Source: Actinoplanes sp. SE50/110
GTDB taxonomy: Bacteria > Actinomycetota > Actinomycetes > Mycobacteriales > Micromonosporaceae
Direction of reading: 5' to 3'
Length of the DNA stretch: 64,000 nt
NCBI RefSeq assembly: GCF_900119315.1
Contig: NZ_LT827010.1
Coordinates: 2,761,001 to 2,825,000, forward strand
The notes under the pieces: model-generated
The model's database searches: none
Told to the model about the DNA's origin: nothing
Seen by the model: the letters and a program-made list of their open reading frames with translations, nothing else
Shown here: positions 24,097 through 33,295 of the stretch, piece after piece
Numbering within the stretch: the first letter of the stretch is position 1
Layout of the letters: each line of letters starts with the position of its first letter
Position numbers and translations under genes: made by a program

Positions 24097-26958
24097 ATGG
24101 CGCTGATCGTCCGGCGTGCGGCGGCAGCTCGGGGACTGCTCGCCGCGGCGGCCGCGGTGATGCTGTCCGCGGTGCTCCTGATGACGGGGCTGACCGCGTA
24201 CGCCACCGCCTCGGCCGGCGCCGGGGTGCGCGCGGCGGTCGCCCTCGCCGATCCGGACGAGCGGTCGGTGCTGGTGCGTGGTGCCGCCGGAACGGATCCG
24301 CAGGCCCGCGACAAGACCATTCGGCAGGCGTACGCGCCGGCCCGGATCAGTGGCGCGCGGTACGGCTCCGGCTGGGCGGTCGAGGGTGCCCGCGGCAGCG
24401 CGGTCCCCGACTCGTCCGGTGTGGTCTACGCGTCGCTGGTCCGGATCGACGACCTGCCGGCGCACGCCGACCTGCTCGCCGGGGCGTGGCCGGCCGGCAC
24501 CGGGCAGGTGGCGCTGGCCCAGCCGGCGGCGACCGCGCTCGGCCTGACCGCCGGGGCGACGCTGCGCCTGCGGGACCGGCGGACCGGCAGGCCGGTGGCC
24601 CGCACGGTCAGCGGCGTCTGGCGGCCACGCGACCCGGCCGACCCGTACTGGTTGCTGCTGCCCGACGTGACGGCCGGCCGGCTGCCGCAGACGTCCACCT
24701 ACGGTCCGATCGTCAGCACCGACCCGGCGTTCTTCGACAACGCGTCGGCGGGCTGGCTGGTCCAGCCGGATCTGTCGGCGCCGACACTGGGCTCGATCCG
24801 GCGTACCGCGCAATCGATGACCGCGACCGGAGCGGACCTGCCGGCGAAGTCGGGTCTCGGAGCGTCGGCCACGGTGACCACCGGCCTGCCGGACCTGGCC
24901 GGCCGCCTCGGCCGGGCGGACCTGGTCCGCCGGTCCACCCTGGTCACCCCGATGCTGCTCGTCGTGGTCCTCGGCGGATACGCGTTGTCGCTGGTCGCGC
25001 TGCTGCTCGCGGAGTCGCGCAAGAGCGAGACCGCGCTGCTGCGGGCCCGTGGCGCATCCCGCCGGCAGCTGACCGCGCTGGCCGCGACCGAGGCCCTCGC
25101 CCTGGTCCTGCCGGCCGCGCTGCTCGGTCCGCCACTGGCCGTCGCGCTGGTCAGCCTGCACACCAGGGTCCGGCTGGACGCCGGGGTGTGGCTGATCGGG
25201 GTCCTGGTCGCGGTCGGCGGGATCCTCGCGCTGACCGCCCCGGCGACCCGGCGGGGCGGCACCTACCTCGCCGAGACCGCCGGGCGCAAACGCCTGCCGG
25301 TGCTCCGCCGCGCCGGCCTGGACCTGGTCGTCGTCGCCCTGGCCGCGCTGGCCTGGCTGCAGCTGCGGCAGTATTCGGCGCCGACCGGGGCGGGCGGCCT
25401 GGGCATCGACCCGCTGCTGGCCGCGGCGCCCACACTGGGCGTGCTGACCGGCGCGGTGCTGGCCATCCGGCTGCTGCCGCCGGTCGCCAGGTCCGTCGCG
25501 GCCCGCCTGGGCCGGGGCCGCTCGCAGGCTTCGCTGCTCGGCGCCTGGCAGGCCGGGCGCCGCTCGCACGCCGGTCCGATGGTGATGCTCGCGCTCGCGG
25601 TGGCCGCCGCCACCGTCTCCTGGTGTCTGGCCGCGACCGCGCAGCAGTCCCGGGCCGATCAGGCGGAGCAGCTGGTCGGCGCCGACCTGCGGCTGGTCGA
25701 GACCGGCGGGGTCGCCCCGGCCGGTCGGGACCGGCAGCTCGCCGCGCTGCCCGGGGTGCGCGCCGTCGTTCCGGCCTGGCGCGACTCGGTGCAGGTGGCC
25801 GCCGGCAGGGAGCCGGCCGACCTGGTCGCGATGGACACCGCGACCGCCGGTGGGGTGGTCCGGGCCCGCGCGGACGCGACCGGTGGCGCGCCCGCCGATC
25901 TGCTGGCCGAGCTGGCCGCGGCCGCCCGCACCGGCACCGCGGCGACCGCGACCCTGAAGGCCGGCCGGATCACCACCTCCGGGCCGGCCCGGGTCACCGC
26001 GATCTTCGCCGGGGGGCGCCGGGTCGAGCTGGGCACCAGCGACGCCGACCGGCCGCTGCGGATCAGGGACGGTGGGCCCGGGCTGCTCGGCTTCCGGGTG
26101 GAGTCCTCGGGGCAGGTGCCGATCACCTGGGACATCACCGGCCAGGACGACGTCTGGTCGCCGCTGACCCCGCAGGCGGTCGGCGGGTATGCCGTGGTCC
26201 GCTCGTCCGGCCCGTGGACTCCGGTGCCGATCGCGATCACCCGGCCGGCCGCATCCGCCCTGGGCGACGTCTCCCACCTGCAGATCGGTGGCGTGTCGGT
26301 GCCGGTCACGGTGGTCGCCACGGTCAACCGGGTGCCGGGCACCACCGTACCGGCCGCGATCCTGATCGACCGGGGCGTCGTCGACTCGCGGCTGTTCCAG
26401 GGCTACGGGATCGTCCGTGACACCGGCGAGTGGTGGATCAGCGGGCGGCCTGCCGGGCTCACCGGACTGACCGGGCTCCGCGTGCTCGACCGGCAGGAGC
26501 TCGCCTCCGGCGAGGATCCGTTCGACACCGCCGGCCGGGTCGCGCTGTTCGGCGCCGCGCTCGGCGCGATGGTGCTGGCGGTGGCCGGCATCGCCGCCGA
26601 CGCCCGGGCCACCGCCCGGCACCGCTCGGTGGAGCTGGCCGTGCTGCACACCCTGGGCGCCGGCCCGCGCCTGCTGGCCCGCTCGCTGATCGTCGAGCAG
26701 GCGTTGCTGGCCGGGCTCGGCGCGGTCGCCGGCCTGGCGGTCGGCCTGCTGGTGGCGGCCGGGATGGTGCCGCAGATGGTGCTCACCCCGGCGGCCGCCC
26801 GGCCGGTGCCGGACGCGCTGCTGCGGGTCCTCTGGGGACGCACGGCCGGCAGCGCCGCGCTGCTGGTGGTGATCGCCCTGGCGGTCAGCGCGATCACCGC
26901 GACCTCGGCCACCCGCCGGCTTCCGGCGGCCCGGCTGCGGCTGGGGGAGGACCGATGA
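24097..26958 (+). CDS. FtsX-like ABC transporter permease (first)
   Basis: A 953-residue membrane protein with FtsX/MacB-type layout. One N-terminal helix (about residues 13-35) is followed by a large extracytoplasmic domain. A first FtsX membrane block is near residue 283 onward (PMLLVVVLGGYALSLVALLLAES, then the cytoplasmic coupling motif LLRARGASRRQLTALAATEAL). A second extracytoplasmic domain follows, and a C-terminal FtsX block lies near 815-950 (VELAVLHTLGAGPRLLARSLIVEQALLAGLGA). ATG at 24097 gives the expected N-terminus. It overlaps the next permease by four bases (ATGA). With the following permease and two ATPases it forms a MacB-like exporter or envelope mechanotransducer; substrate unknown. 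Confidence 0.85.
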   Translation: MALIVRRAAAARGLLAAAAAVMLSAVLLMTGLTAYATASAGAGVRAAVALADPDERSVLVRGAAGTDPQARDKTIRQAYAPARISGARYGSGWAVEGARGSAVPDSSGVVYASLVRIDDLPAHADLLAGAWPAGTGQVALAQPAATALGLTAGATLRLRDRRTGRPVARTVSGVWRPRDPADPYWLLLPDVTAGRLPQTSTYGPIVSTDPAFFDNASAGWLVQPDLSAPTLGSIRRTAQSMTATGADLPAKSGLGASATVTTGLPDLAGRLGRADLVRRSTLVTPMLLVVVLGGYALSLVALLLAESRKSETALLRARGASRRQLTALAATEALALVLPAALLGPPLAVALVSLHTRVRLDAGVWLIGVLVAVGGILALTAPATRRGGTYLAETAGRKRLPVLRRAGLDLVVVALAALAWLQLRQYSAPTGAGGLGIDPLLAAAPTLGVLTGAVLAIRLLPPVARSVAARLGRGRSQASLLGAWQAGRRSHAGPMVMLALAVAAATVSWCLAATAQQSRADQAEQLVGADLRLVETGGVAPAGRDRQLAALPGVRAVVPAWRDSVQVAAGREPADLVAMDTATAGGVVRARADATGGAPADLLAELAAAARTGTAATATLKAGRITTSGPARVTAIFAGGRRVELGTSDADRPLRIRDGGPGLLGFRVESSGQVPITWDITGQDDVWSPLTPQAVGGYAVVRSSGPWTPVPIAITRPAASALGDVSHLQIGGVSVPVTVVATVNRVPGTTVPAAILIDRGVVDSRLFQGYGIVRDTGEWWISGRPAGLTGLTGLRVLDRQELASGEDPFDTAGRVALFGAALGAMVLAVAGIAADARATARHRSVELAVLHTLGAGPRLLARSLIVEQALLAGLGAVAGLAVGLLVAAGMVPQMVLTPAAARPVPDALLRVLWGRTAGSAALLVVIALAVSAITATSATRRLPAARLRLGEDR

Positions 26959-29600
26959 GTGTGCTGCGGCGCGTCCGCGCCTTCGCCGGGCAGCTGCTCC
27001 TGCTGGCGGTGCTGGCCGGGCTGACCGCCTTCCTGGTGGCCGGCCCGGTCCGGCTCGCCAACGGGCGCACCGACGACGGCCTGCGCGGCGACATCGGCAG
27101 GCTGGCGTACACCAGCCGCGATCTGACCCTGTCCGCGATTCAGAGGGACTACGAGCCGAGTAGGGCGGCCGGCGCCGGCGAGCTGGCCGCGCTGCGGCAG
27201 AAGCTGCCCGCGCCGCTGACCGGCATGATCGGCGGGTCGTGGTACATCGCGGAGAGTGGCCGGGCGTCCGTGGTGCCGGCCGGGACGACGGCCGGCTCCT
27301 GCCCGAACGCGGCGACGATCCGCTACGAGCCGGCCGCCGCCGCGGCGATCACGATGGTCGCCGGCCGCCAACCGGACACCACCCGGATCCCCGAGGTGAT
27401 GCTCGGTGAGCACGAGGCGCAGGCTCTCCGGATCAGGCTGGGTGACCGGCTCGACCTGACCTCGCGCTGGGGCACCGGCAGGGTCCAGGTCGTCGGGCTG
27501 TACCGGGCGAACGATCCGGCCGACCCGATCTGGGACGATCTGAAGCTGGTGCCGAACGTGGCCTGCCCCGACCCGCGCGACGGCACCCGGAGTCTCGCCG
27601 TACTGCTCGGCGACCAGACCGCGGCGGCCGAGGCCGGCAATCTCGTCGGCGACTTCGGCGACCGGTGGCGGTTCCGGCTCGACGAGCGGCGGATCACCGC
27701 CGACCGGGTGGACGCGCTCGCCTCGGCGGTCGCCCGGCTGCGGCACAACCCGCCGCCCGAGACCACCCTGCAGAGCAGCCTGGACAGCACGCTGGCCGCG
27801 TTCGACCGGCAGGTGCGGGCGGTGCGGGCGCTGCTCGCCGTGGTGCAGGCCGGGATCCTGGCCACCGCGGCCGGGCTGATCCTGCTCGCCGCCCGGCTGA
27901 TGGCGGGCCGGCGGCGGGCCGAGTTCGCGCTGATCCGGGCGCGTGGCGGGGCGGTGCACACGGTGGCCGGGCGGACCGTCCTGGAGACCCTGGTGGTGGT
28001 GCCGGCCGCGGTGGCGCTCGGCTGGCTCGGCGGCGCCCTGGTGAGCGGCCGGCCCGACCCGGCCGAGCCGTACCTGGTCGTGGCGGTGCTCCTGGTCGGC
28101 CTGCTGGCCGCCCCGGCCTACGCGGCGTTCGACGCGCGGCGCCCGTCGTTCTCCGGGCACCGCGGTGACGTGGCGGCGCTGCGCCCGCCGACCCGCCGGC
28201 TCACCGCCGAGGGGTTCCTGGTGCTGCTCGCGGTCGGCGGCATCCTGCTGCTGCGCCGGCGCGGACTCGACGCCGGGGCCGGTGTGGACCCGTACCTGAT
28301 CGGCACCCCGGTGCTGCTCGCCCTGGCCGCCTCGGTGGTGGCGCTGCGCCTGGTGCCGTTCCCGCTGCGCTGGGCCGGACGGATCGCGGCCCGGGCCCGC
28401 GGCGCGATCGCGTTCCTCGGGCTCAGCGGCGCCGGCCGGGCCCCGATGCACTCCGGACCGCTCGCCGTGCTGGTCGTGGCGATCGCCACCGGCCTGTTCA
28501 CCGGCACCGTGACCAGCACGGTCGGCGGCGCCCGGGACCGGGCCGCGGACCTGTCCGTGCCGGCCGACGCGCTGGTCACCGGGTTCGCGTTCACCCCGGA
28601 CACGGCTGCCCGGCTGGCCGCGCTGCCGCACGTCACCCGGGTCACCCCGGTGCTGCTCGCCCCCGGCACCACGATCCACGGCGACACCAGCCCGATGATC
28701 CTGCAGGGGCAGGCGATGGTGGTCGACGCGGCCGCCGCCGGGCTCGACCTGCCCGCCGCGCTGGTCGCCGCGAAACCGGGCACGGCTGCGATCCCGGTCG
28801 CCGTCTCGCCGCACCTGGCCGAGCGGATCGGCACGGCCGGCTCGGTCGACGTGCAGGGCCGGCGGTACCGGTACGCCGTCGCCGCGATCGTCGCCACCGT
28901 GCCCGGGCTCGGCACCGACACACAGGACTTCATGGTGCTGCCCGAGCAGGCCATGCCGATCCCGGACTTCGCGCCGATCGTGCCGAACCGGCTGCTGGTC
29001 GACGGCGCCGGCCTGGATGTGGCGAGACTGCGCGACACCGCCGACGCGGGCCAGGTCGACCAGCTGAGGAAGGTGACCGGACGGGCCGTGCAGGCCTGGG
29101 AGCTCGCGGTCCCGGCCACGGTGACCACCCGCACGGCGTACCGCCGATCGCTGGAGCAACGCGGCGTCGACGGCGCGCTGAGCTTCACCTTCACCGCCGG
29201 GATGGTCGCGGCGGCGGCCCTGTCGCTGACCGCGGTCGCGCTGGCCGTGCTGACCGGCGCTCCGGCCCGCGGCCGCACGCTGTCCCGGCTGCGCACCATG
29301 GGCCTGTCCCGGCGGCAGGGCCGCCGGCTGCTGGTCTTCGAGCTGGTCCCGCTGGTCGCGGTCGCGGTGCTGGCCGGCGGCCTGGCCGGGTTCACCCTGC
29401 CGGCGCTGATCGGGCCGGCGCTCGGCCTCGACGGTTTCACCGCCGGGGTGACCGCCGGCATCAGTCTCGATCCGTGGTTCGCCGGTGGGGTCCTGGCCCT
29501 CGCGGTGGTCGCGGTGATCGCGGCGCTCGCCGTGGAGAACGTCGCGAACCGCAGGCTCCGCGTGGGCTCGGTGCTGCGGCTCGGAGAGGAGCAGTCGTGA
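26955..29600 (+). CDS. FtsX-like ABC transporter permease (second)
   Basis: An 881-residue paralogue-like partner of the upstream permease. It has an N-terminal helix (about residues 8-30), an extracytoplasmic domain, an FtsX block from about 293 (VVQAGILATAAGLILLAARLMAG, then LIRARGGAVHTVAGRTVLETL), a second outer domain, and a C-terminal block from about 750 (LSRLRTMGLSRRQGRRLLVFELVPLVAVAVLAG) ending VENVANRRLRVGSVLRLGEEQS. ATG at 26955 overlaps the upstream stop, and its own stop overlaps the GTG of the first ATPase. The two permeases probably form a heterodimer. Confidence 0.85.
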   Translation: MSVLRRVRAFAGQLLLLAVLAGLTAFLVAGPVRLANGRTDDGLRGDIGRLAYTSRDLTLSAIQRDYEPSRAAGAGELAALRQKLPAPLTGMIGGSWYIAESGRASVVPAGTTAGSCPNAATIRYEPAAAAAITMVAGRQPDTTRIPEVMLGEHEAQALRIRLGDRLDLTSRWGTGRVQVVGLYRANDPADPIWDDLKLVPNVACPDPRDGTRSLAVLLGDQTAAAEAGNLVGDFGDRWRFRLDERRITADRVDALASAVARLRHNPPPETTLQSSLDSTLAAFDRQVRAVRALLAVVQAGILATAAGLILLAARLMAGRRRAEFALIRARGGAVHTVAGRTVLETLVVVPAAVALGWLGGALVSGRPDPAEPYLVVAVLLVGLLAAPAYAAFDARRPSFSGHRGDVAALRPPTRRLTAEGFLVLLAVGGILLLRRRGLDAGAGVDPYLIGTPVLLALAASVVALRLVPFPLRWAGRIAARARGAIAFLGLSGAGRAPMHSGPLAVLVVAIATGLFTGTVTSTVGGARDRAADLSVPADALVTGFAFTPDTAARLAALPHVTRVTPVLLAPGTTIHGDTSPMILQGQAMVVDAAAAGLDLPAALVAAKPGTAAIPVAVSPHLAERIGTAGSVDVQGRRYRYAVAAIVATVPGLGTDTQDFMVLPEQAMPIPDFAPIVPNRLLVDGAGLDVARLRDTADAGQVDQLRKVTGRAVQAWELAVPATVTTRTAYRRSLEQRGVDGALSFTFTAGMVAAAALSLTAVALAVLTGAPARGRTLSRLRTMGLSRRQGRRLLVFELVPLVAVAVLAGGLAGFTLPALIGPALGLDGFTAGVTAGISLDPWFAGGVLALAVVAVIAALAVENVANRRLRVGSVLRLGEEQS

Positions 29601-30550
29601 CGACCGATCTGGCCGATCTGGAGAGGCGGGCGGCGGCCGCCGCGGTGGCCCGCGCCGGAGGGCAGGACCGGCTGCGCGGGCACATCGTCTGCGACGGCCT
29701 GGTCCGGATCTTCCGCACCGAGGGTGTCGAGGTGATGGCCCTGCAGGGCCTCGACCTGGTGATCGACCGCGGGGAGTTGCTGGCGGTGGTCGGTGCGTCC
29801 GGCTCCGGCAAGTCGACCATGCTCAACATCCTGTCCGGGCTGGACGAGCCGACCGCCGGGATCGCCACGGTGGCCGGATTCGATCTGCTCGGGATGACCG
29901 CGAAACGGCGCCTGGAATATCGGCGGAAGATCGTCGGGTTCGTCTGGCAGCAGACCGCGCGCAACCTGCTGCCCTACCTGACCGCCCGGGAGAACGTCGA
30001 GCTGCCGATGCGGCTGGCCGGCAGACGGCGCCGGAAACGGGCCGAGGAGCTGCTGGAGATGGTCGGGGTGGCCGATCAGGCGGGCCGCCGGCCGGCCGAG
30101 ATGAGCGGCGGCGAGCAGCAGCGGTGCGCGGTCGCGGTGGCGCTGGCCAACGACCCGGAGGTGCTGTTCGCCGACGAGCCCACCGGGGAACTCGACGAGG
30201 CCACCGCCGACGAGGTGTTCGGCGCGCTGCGCACGGTCAACGCCGAGCTCGGGGTGACCGTCGTGGTGGTCACCCACGACCGGAACGTGGCCGGCCAGGT
30301 CCGCCGGGCGGTCGCGATCCGCGACGGCAAGACGGCTTCGGAGGTACGTCGTTCCGCACGACTCGCCGCGGACGGAAGCGAACACCACGTCAGCGAGGAG
30401 TACGCGGTTCTCGACCGGGCCGGGCGCCTGCAGTTGCCGGCCGCGTTCGTGGAGGCGCTCGAGCTGCGCGACCGGGTACGCCTCAATCTGGAACCGGACC
30501 ACGTCGAGGTGCGCCCGGGAACCGCGGCGGAGCAGGGGGAGCCGGCATGA
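29597..30550 (+). CDS. ABC transporter ATPase with C-terminal AbrB-like tail
   Basis: A 317-residue MacB/LolD-type ATPase: Walker A GASGSGKST, Q-loop FVWQQTARNLLPYL, signature MSGGEQQRCAVAVALA, Walker B VLFADEPTGELD and switch His VVTHDRN. The canonical domain ends around residue 245. The remaining ~60 residues include YAVLDRAGRLQLPAAFVEAL and LRDRVRLNLEPDHVEVRPG, which follow the SpoVT-AbrB swapped-hairpin pattern (D-x-x-GR-hydrophobic-x-hydrophobic-P...L...V). GTG at 29597 overlaps the permease TGA. The gene drives the two FtsX permeases together with the next ATPase. The tail could be a regulatory or dimerisation module. Confidence 0.88.
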   Translation: MTTDLADLERRAAAAAVARAGGQDRLRGHIVCDGLVRIFRTEGVEVMALQGLDLVIDRGELLAVVGASGSGKSTMLNILSGLDEPTAGIATVAGFDLLGMTAKRRLEYRRKIVGFVWQQTARNLLPYLTARENVELPMRLAGRRRRKRAEELLEMVGVADQAGRRPAEMSGGEQQRCAVAVALANDPEVLFADEPTGELDEATADEVFGALRTVNAELGVTVVVVTHDRNVAGQVRRAVAIRDGKTASEVRRSARLAADGSEHHVSEEYAVLDRAGRLQLPAAFVEALELRDRVRLNLEPDHVEVRPGTAAEQGEPA

Positions 30551-31227
30551 GCGTCGTCGAGGTGACCGGGGTCGGTCGTGACTTCGGCAGCGGGGACCGC
30601 GTCGTGCACGCCCTCGCCGGGGTGTCGTTCACCGCCGAGAAGGGTGAGCTGGTCGCCGTCCGGGGCCGGTCCGGAGCGGGGAAGACCACGCTGCTCAACC
30701 TGATCGGCGGGCTGGACCAGCCGACCGCCGGGCGGATCGTGGTGGCCGGCCGGGAGGTCACCGGGGCCGGCGAGAGGGAGTTGCTGGAGCTGCGGCGTGA
30801 CCGGATCGGCTTCGTCTTCCAGTCGTTCGGTCTGGTGCCGATCCTGTCCGCGGCGGAGAACGTGAGCGTGCCGATGCGGCTCGCTCGTCGCGATCCGCGG
30901 GACCGCGACGAGCGGGTGTCGGTGCTGCTCGAACTGGTCGGGCTGGGCGGGCAGGCGAACCAGCGGCCCGGCGAGCTCTCCGGCGGGCAGCAGCAGCGGG
31001 TGGCGCTGGCCCGGGCTCTGGCCAACGATCCGGATCTGCTGATCGCCGACGAGCCGACCGGGCAGCTGGACTCGGACACCGGGCGGGCCATCATGGACCT
31101 GCTGCGCGCGGTGGTCGACGCGCGCGGGATGACCGCGCTGGTCGCCACCCACGACCCGAGCCTGATGGACCGCGCCGACCGCGTCCTGACCCTGCGCGAC
31201 GGCCGCCTGGAGGCCGGCGCGGCCTGA
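30547..31227 (+). CDS. ABC transporter ATPase (MacB/LolD type)
   Basis: A 226-residue ATPase of standard length. It has Walker A GRSGAGKTT, Q-loop FVFQSFGLVPILSAAENV, signature LSGGQQQRVALARALA, Walker B LLIADEPTGQLD and switch His VATHDPSL. ATG at 30547 overlaps the previous stop (ATGA), so the four genes 24097-31227 are one translationally coupled unit. Two different ATPases with two different FtsX permeases suggest an asymmetric heterotetramer. A perfect bidirectional terminator follows. Confidence 0.92.
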   Translation: MSVVEVTGVGRDFGSGDRVVHALAGVSFTAEKGELVAVRGRSGAGKTTLLNLIGGLDQPTAGRIVVAGREVTGAGERELLELRRDRIGFVFQSFGLVPILSAAENVSVPMRLARRDPRDRDERVSVLLELVGLGGQANQRPGELSGGQQQRVALARALANDPDLLIADEPTGQLDSDTGRAIMDLLRAVVDARGMTALVATHDPSLMDRADRVLTLRDGRLEAGAA

Positions 31228-31250
31228 CCGCGCCGGGAGCGGCACCGGAA

Positions 31251-31280
31251 AAGGGGCCGCACCGGACGGTGCGGCCCCTT
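31251..31280. terminator. Bidirectional terminator hairpin
   Basis: AAGGGGCCGCACCG (31251-31264) pairs perfectly with CGGTGCGGCCCCTT (31267-31280) around a two-base loop. It has A's before and T's after the stem and sits between the converging ABC exporter operon (+) and sugar importer operon (-). Confidence 0.9.
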
Positions 31281-31292
31281 CCGATGCGGCGG

Positions 31293-32204
31293 TCAGCCCT
31301 TGACGCTGCCGGCGAGCAGGCCGCGCACGAAGAACCGCTGGAGCAGCAGGAACACCGTGACCGGCACGATGATCGAGACGAACGTGCCGGACGCCAGCAG
31401 GTGCCAGGCCGTGCCCCGGGTGCCGGTGATGTTGGCCAGCTGCAGGGTGATCGGGGCGACCGTGTCGCCGCCGCCGGCGAAGACCAGGGCGACCAGCAGG
31501 TCGTTCCAGACCCAGAGGAACTGGAAGATGCCGAAAGCGGCCAGGGCCGGGGTGAGCAGCGGCAACATCACCTTGAAGAAGATCGACACGTGGCCCGCGC
31601 CGTCCACCCGGGCCGCCTCGATGAGGGTCGCCGGGATCTCCTTGATGAAGTTGTGCAGCAGGTAGATCGCCAGCGGCAGGGCGAACGTGGTGTGCGCCAG
31701 CCACAGCGGCCAGAACGTGCCGGCGATCCCGACCTTGCCGAAGATGGTCAGCAGCGGGATCAGGGTGACCTGCAGCGGGACGATCTGAAGGGCGAAGACC
31801 GCCACGAACAGGATGTTCTTGCCGCGGAAGTTGATCCAGGCGAACGCGTACGCCGCGAGGGCCGCCAGCGACAGCGGGATCAGCACCGAGGGGATGCAGA
31901 TCATCAGCGAGTTGATGAAATACGTGCCGAGCGAGATCCCGGAGTCGCTGTCGAAGACCGCGCGGTAGTTGTCCAGCGTGACCTGCGGGTCACTGAAGAA
32001 CGTCCACCAGCCGGTCCGCTTGATCGCCAGCTCGGGCCGGAACGACGAGACCAGCAGCCCGAAGGTCGGAATCGTCCAGAGCACCGCGATCACGATCGCG
32101 GCCAGGGAGGCCCACGGCGAGCTGAGCTTCTTCTTGGCGACAGCGGCGGCGCTCAGCTGTACCGGAGTGATGTCCGGTGTGGTCGTCAGCGGGGTGACCG
32201 TCAT
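31293..32204 (-). CDS. Carbohydrate ABC importer permease, MalG/AglG type
   Basis: A 303-residue inner-membrane permease with six helices and the EAA loop that contacts the ATPase (LIEAARVDGAGHVSIFFKVMLPLL). The C-terminus LLLQRFFVRGLLAGSVKG is the usual ending of MalG-like sugar permeases. AGGAGG precedes two consecutive ATGs. I prefer the second (32202-32204), which shares one base with the upstream stop; the first at 32207 is too close to the ribosome site. It pairs with the MalF-type permease and the binding protein encoded upstream. No ATPase is encoded here. Confidence 0.9.
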   Translation of the reverse strand: MTVTPLTTTPDITPVQLSAAAVAKKKLSSPWASLAAIVIAVLWTIPTFGLLVSSFRPELAIKRTGWWTFFSDPQVTLDNYRAVFDSDSGISLGTYFINSLMICIPSVLIPLSLAALAAYAFAWINFRGKNILFVAVFALQIVPLQVTLIPLLTIFGKVGIAGTFWPLWLAHTTFALPLAIYLLHNFIKEIPATLIEAARVDGAGHVSIFFKVMLPLLTPALAAFGIFQFLWVWNDLLVALVFAGGGDTVAPITLQLANITGTRGTAWHLLASGTFVSIIVPVTVFLLLQRFFVRGLLAGSVKG

Positions 32205-33199
32205 CATGCCTCCTGACGGACTTGGCGAATGTTGTAGATGATGATCGGGGTGACCAGGAGGAACAGCACCACGGCGAGCGCGGCGGCGAGCCCCTGGTTG
32301 CTGGCCCGGACCAGCTGGCTGTAGAACTCGTTCGCGATGACGCTGGTCTTGAAGTTGCCGCCGGTCATCGTGCGGACCACGTCGAAGACCTTGAGCGCGC
32401 CGATGGCCAGCGTGGTCAGCACCACCACGATGGTGGTCCGGACACTCGGCAGCGTGATCTTGACGAACATGCTCCACGGGGTGACGCCGTCGAGACGGGC
32501 GGCCTCGATGATCTCGTCCGGGATGGCCTTGATCGCCGCGGACAGGATCGTCATGGCGAAGCCGGCCTGGATCCAGATGAACACCACGATCAGCAGCAGG
32601 GTGTTCATCCCGAGCGGACCCGGCAGGTTGTCGGAGATCAGCAGCTGCAGCGGGTGGCCGCCGAGCCAGACGATGAGCTGGTTGATCAGGCCGATCTGCT
32701 TCACGTTCGGCTGGTCGACCCGGTACTCGTACATGAACTTCCAGATGACGCCGGCCGCGACCATCGAGATCGCCATGGGCAGGAAGATCAGAGCCTTGGC
32801 GAACGACTCGAACCGCGACTTGTCCACCAGGATGGCGTAGATCAGACCGATGGCGGTGGCCACCAGCGGGACCAGCACCGTCCAGAGGATCGTGTTGAAC
32901 AGCACCTGGAGCAGGTCGTCGTCGGTGAAGATCGTCTTGTAGTTGTCGAGGCCGATGTACGAGCCGCCGCTGGCATCGAAGAACGACTCGTAGACGGTGC
33001 GCAGGCCGGGGTAGACCAGGCCGACGGCCAGCAGCAGCACGACCGGCAGCAGGTAGAGGTAGCCGACCCAGTTGTCGGAGCGCTTGCCCCGAACCCGGCT
33101 CGCCAGGAACAGAATGACGCCCAGCACTGCGGCGAACAGCAGCAGCGCGGAGAGCATCTGAAGAAGCTTTTCAGGGGTGTCGTTTGCGGTGTGAAACAC
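32204..33199 (-). CDS. Carbohydrate ABC importer permease, MalF/AglF type
   Basis: A 331-residue permease with an N-terminal helix pair followed by the six-helix core. The EAA loop reads IIEAARLDGVTPWSMFVKITLPSV. The text LFLASRVRGKRSDNWVGYLYLLPVVLLLAVGLVYPGLRTVYESFFD resembles alpha-glucoside AglF permeases more than MalF, so an alpha-glucoside or related sugar is a reasonable guess. The start is GTG at 33199 with AAGGAGG ten bases upstream. Its stop overlaps the next permease. Confidence 0.9.
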   Translation of the reverse strand: MFHTANDTPEKLLQMLSALLLFAAVLGVILFLASRVRGKRSDNWVGYLYLLPVVLLLAVGLVYPGLRTVYESFFDASGGSYIGLDNYKTIFTDDDLLQVLFNTILWTVLVPLVATAIGLIYAILVDKSRFESFAKALIFLPMAISMVAAGVIWKFMYEYRVDQPNVKQIGLINQLIVWLGGHPLQLLISDNLPGPLGMNTLLLIVVFIWIQAGFAMTILSAAIKAIPDEIIEAARLDGVTPWSMFVKITLPSVRTTIVVVLTTLAIGALKVFDVVRTMTGGNFKTSVIANEFYSQLVRASNQGLAAALAVVLFLLVTPIIIYNIRQVRQEA

Positions 33200-33295
33200 G
33201 CGACCCGGACCTCCTTCGTGATTCCGAGGGGAAAGAGGGCGATGGCCGGCCGGGATGCTGGGAGCATCCCGGCCGGCCTCGGAGTAGAACTCAGA

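Noticed and set aside
23839..29159. Long minus-strand frames opposite the two FtsX permeases
   Set aside because: They mirror the permease genes, lack any recognisable fold or start signal, and have biased Gln/Arg/Gly composition typical of antisense frames.
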